NCBI RefSeq assembly: GCF_004799755.1
Contig: NZ_SLUB01000002.1
Span: forward strand, 124,001-188,000
Length of the DNA: 64,000 nucleotides
Source: Bacillus timonensis
Lineage (GTDB): Bacteria; Bacillota; Bacilli; Bacillales; Bacillaceae_L
Direction: 5' to 3'
The notes under the pieces were generated by a model. That model saw only the letters and a program-made list of their open reading frames with translations, had not been told where the DNA came from and did not search any database. The position numbers were made by a program, and so were the translations under genes. Below, piece by piece: positions 62,618-64,000 of this stretch (position 1 is the stretch's first letter; each line of letters starts with the position of its first letter).

Positions 62618-64000
62618 CTATAGTAAATGTTTGAAAGACTTAGCTCCAGGTGGTGCATTTTGAATCATATCAACAAATGGAATGGTATAAGCGATTAAAA
62701 TTAATACGGCCAATACACCAACCCAAAGTTTCCAGTTTTCTAGAATCATTGGTGTTTTTTCTGCTTCTTCGGCCACTTCACCTACAGGGAATTCTGTTTC
62801 ACCTTTTGGTGCAAAGAAGGCTAAATTAACAAAAATAACAAGAACTAGGATGATTCCAATAAAGAGAATAGAGCCACCAATAGCTTGTGCAATTTGATAA
62901 GGAATCCATTCTGCTGCTTGTGCAGAGCCTCCATAAGTTGAGAAAGCAGAACGTCTAGGAGCTCCTAGTAATCCAGCAAAGTGCATAGATGTTGACATAA
63001 ATGCCATACCAATTGTCCAGACAATTGTTTGGATAATCGCGAGTTTATTCATTGCCTTTGTCATCACACGTCCAGTTAAGTGTGGAATGAGCCAGTAGGC
63101 GATTCCAAAGAATGTTAACAGAACGGTTGTTGCAACGGTCAAGTGGAAGTGTCCTGTTACCCAGATAGTATTATGAATGACTTGGTTCAACTGGTGACTT
63201 GCATTGATAATACCGCCAGCACCGGCAGGGATAAAGATTAACATACCCATGAATGGGGCGAAGAAACGAGCATCTCCCCAAGGAAGCTTTCTAAACCAAC
63301 CGAACAAACCTGTTGCACCCTTTGATCTTCCATACATTTCGAATGAAGCAAACATAGAGAATGCAGTCATTAATGACGGAATAACAACCATGAATGTTAA
63401 AACAACTTGTAAGTATTTCCAGTTTGGATCAATACCTGGTTCTGTCAACTGATGGTGGAATCCAACTGGTATAGAGAATAGTAAGAACAAAATAAATGAT
63501 AATCTTGCAAGTGCATCAGAGAAAATTTTTCCGCCAATTACTTTTGGAATCACAACGTACCACGCCATATAAGCTGGTAATAACCAGAAGTATACAAGTG
63601 GGTGACCAAAATACCAGAATAATGTTCTACTAATTAGAACATCGATTGTATCAACCCAACCAAATGACCATGGAATAAATTGAATAAGAACGGTTGCTGC
63701 TACTCCAAGTGTTGCAACTAACCAAAGAATCATTGTCATTACTGACATATAGCTAAGTAATGGGGTGACTTTACCAGGATTTGCTTTTTTCCATTTACCA
63801 AAGTGAGCAAACATGGCAAACCCACTAATCCAGCTACCAACAACCACTAGCGCTAGTCCAATATAGAAGACAGGGTGTGCTTGTAATGGAGCATAGAAAG
63901 TATAAAGAACCGAAGCTTCACCCAAAAGGATGGTAGTTGCTGTTGAGGCAGTACCGATTGTCATCACCCAAAATCCAATCCAAGCTGTAAGACGGACTTT
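62618..64000 (-). CDS. cbaA: ba3/b(o/a)3-type cytochrome oxidase subunit I, C-terminal part
   Basis: The minus-strand frame is open from the right edge, so the N-terminal helices, including the low-spin heme ligand, are outside; about 460 residues are visible. GHPLVYFWLLPAY carries the cross-linked His-Tyr pair near CuB, GFHHQLTEP the two CuB histidines, and HNTIWVTGHFHLTVATTV the heme ligands. Sequence follows B-type (ba3) oxidases rather than the caa3/aa3 type. About 12 membrane helices are present, with a short basic C-terminus. It reduces oxygen to water with proton pumping. Confidence 0.9.
   Translation of the reverse strand, partial: KVRLTAWIGFWVMTIGTASTATTILLGEASVLYTFYAPLQAHPVFYIGLALVVVGSWISGFAMFAHFGKWKKANPGKVTPLLSYMSVMTMILWLVATLGVAATVLIQFIPWSFGWVDTIDVLISRTLFWYFGHPLVYFWLLPAYMAWYVVIPKVIGGKIFSDALARLSFILFLLFSIPVGFHHQLTEPGIDPNWKYLQVVLTFMVVIPSLMTAFSMFASFEMYGRSKGATGLFGWFRKLPWGDARFFAPFMGMLIFIPAGAGGIINASHQLNQVIHNTIWVTGHFHLTVATTVLLTFFGIAYWLIPHLTGRVMTKAMNKLAIIQTIVWTIGMAFMSTSMHFAGLLGAPRRSAFSTYGGSAQAAEWIPYQIAQAIGGSILFIGIILVLVIFVNLAFFAPKGETEFPVGEVAEEAEKTPMILENWKLWVGVLAVLILIAYTIPFVDMIQNAPPGAKSFKHLL

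Noticed and set aside
1-64000. Mobile elements, prophage, CRISPR arrays, tRNA genes
   Set aside because: No transposase, integrase, phage structural gene, regularly spaced repeat array or tRNA cloverleaf was seen; gene order is essentially core chromosome.

Overview
The window is low-G+C chromosomal DNA from a spore-forming member of the Bacillaceae (Bacillus sensu lato). Gene order follows the Bacillus subtilis trp-to-ypwA region closely. Spore genes (sspM, csgA-like, yppG, cotD, ypjB), bacillithiol synthesis, GpsB, the bc-type quinol oxidoreductase and a type B RNase P RNA all fit. There is no prophage, CRISPR array, insertion sequence, tRNA or 16S/23S/5S rRNA gene. Almost everything is conserved core, so the unusual signals are small ones: dispersed hairpin repeats, structured leaders, tiny genes, a missing gene and one degenerate enzyme-like protein.

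Layout. 1-7400: end of trpD, then trpC-F-B-A, hisC, tyrA, aroA, an aromatic amino-acid supra-operon with overlapping genes, closed by a terminator. 7495-10963: a degenerate amidohydrolase-like protein, then ypiA, ypiB, ypiF. 11164-13420: qcrABC (menaquinol:cytochrome c reductase). 13491-16719: ypjA, ypjB, a YugP-type membrane metalloprotease, and a YpjC/YitT-family membrane protein on the minus strand. 16867-21819: ypjD-dapB-mgsA-bshA-cca-birA, with the usual bshB1 absent. 21820-24310: a structured leader with a terminator, then panBCD. 24330-32500: dinG, ypmA-ypmB-aspB, asnS, dnaD-nth-ypoC. 32537-35775: recU-ponA on the minus strand. 35964-38486: yppC, sspM (minus), a yppD-like gene, yppE, yppG.

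38542-51330 departs from the B. subtilis order as I know it. It holds a minus-strand cluster of small sporulation-type genes (47-aa protein, csgA-like, 65-aa acidic protein, Hsp20) and a Crp/Fnr-type regulator. The oppABCDF peptide importer, a YdjO-family zinc-ribbon gene, a cold-shock gene, a divergent MFS pump/TetR pair and selO follow. 51401-63000 returns to the conserved order: mrfAB (mitomycin repair helicase/exonuclease), cotD, ypsA, gpsB, rnpB, ypsC, yptA, ypvA, ypwA. The right edge enters a minus-strand ba3-type oxidase subunit I gene that runs out of the window.

Functional themes: aromatic amino acid, lysine/cell-wall (dapB), pantothenate and bacillithiol synthesis; quinol and oxygen respiration; DNA repair and replication (dinG, dnaD, nth, recU, mrfAB, ypvA); cell-wall growth and division (ponA, gpsB); peptide uptake; and sporulation. 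Two near-identical sigma-K promoter layouts precede yppG and cotD. A dispersed repeat carrying DnaA-box-like sequences and a nested hairpin lies upstream of ypvA, with fragments near ypjC and between oppA and oppB.
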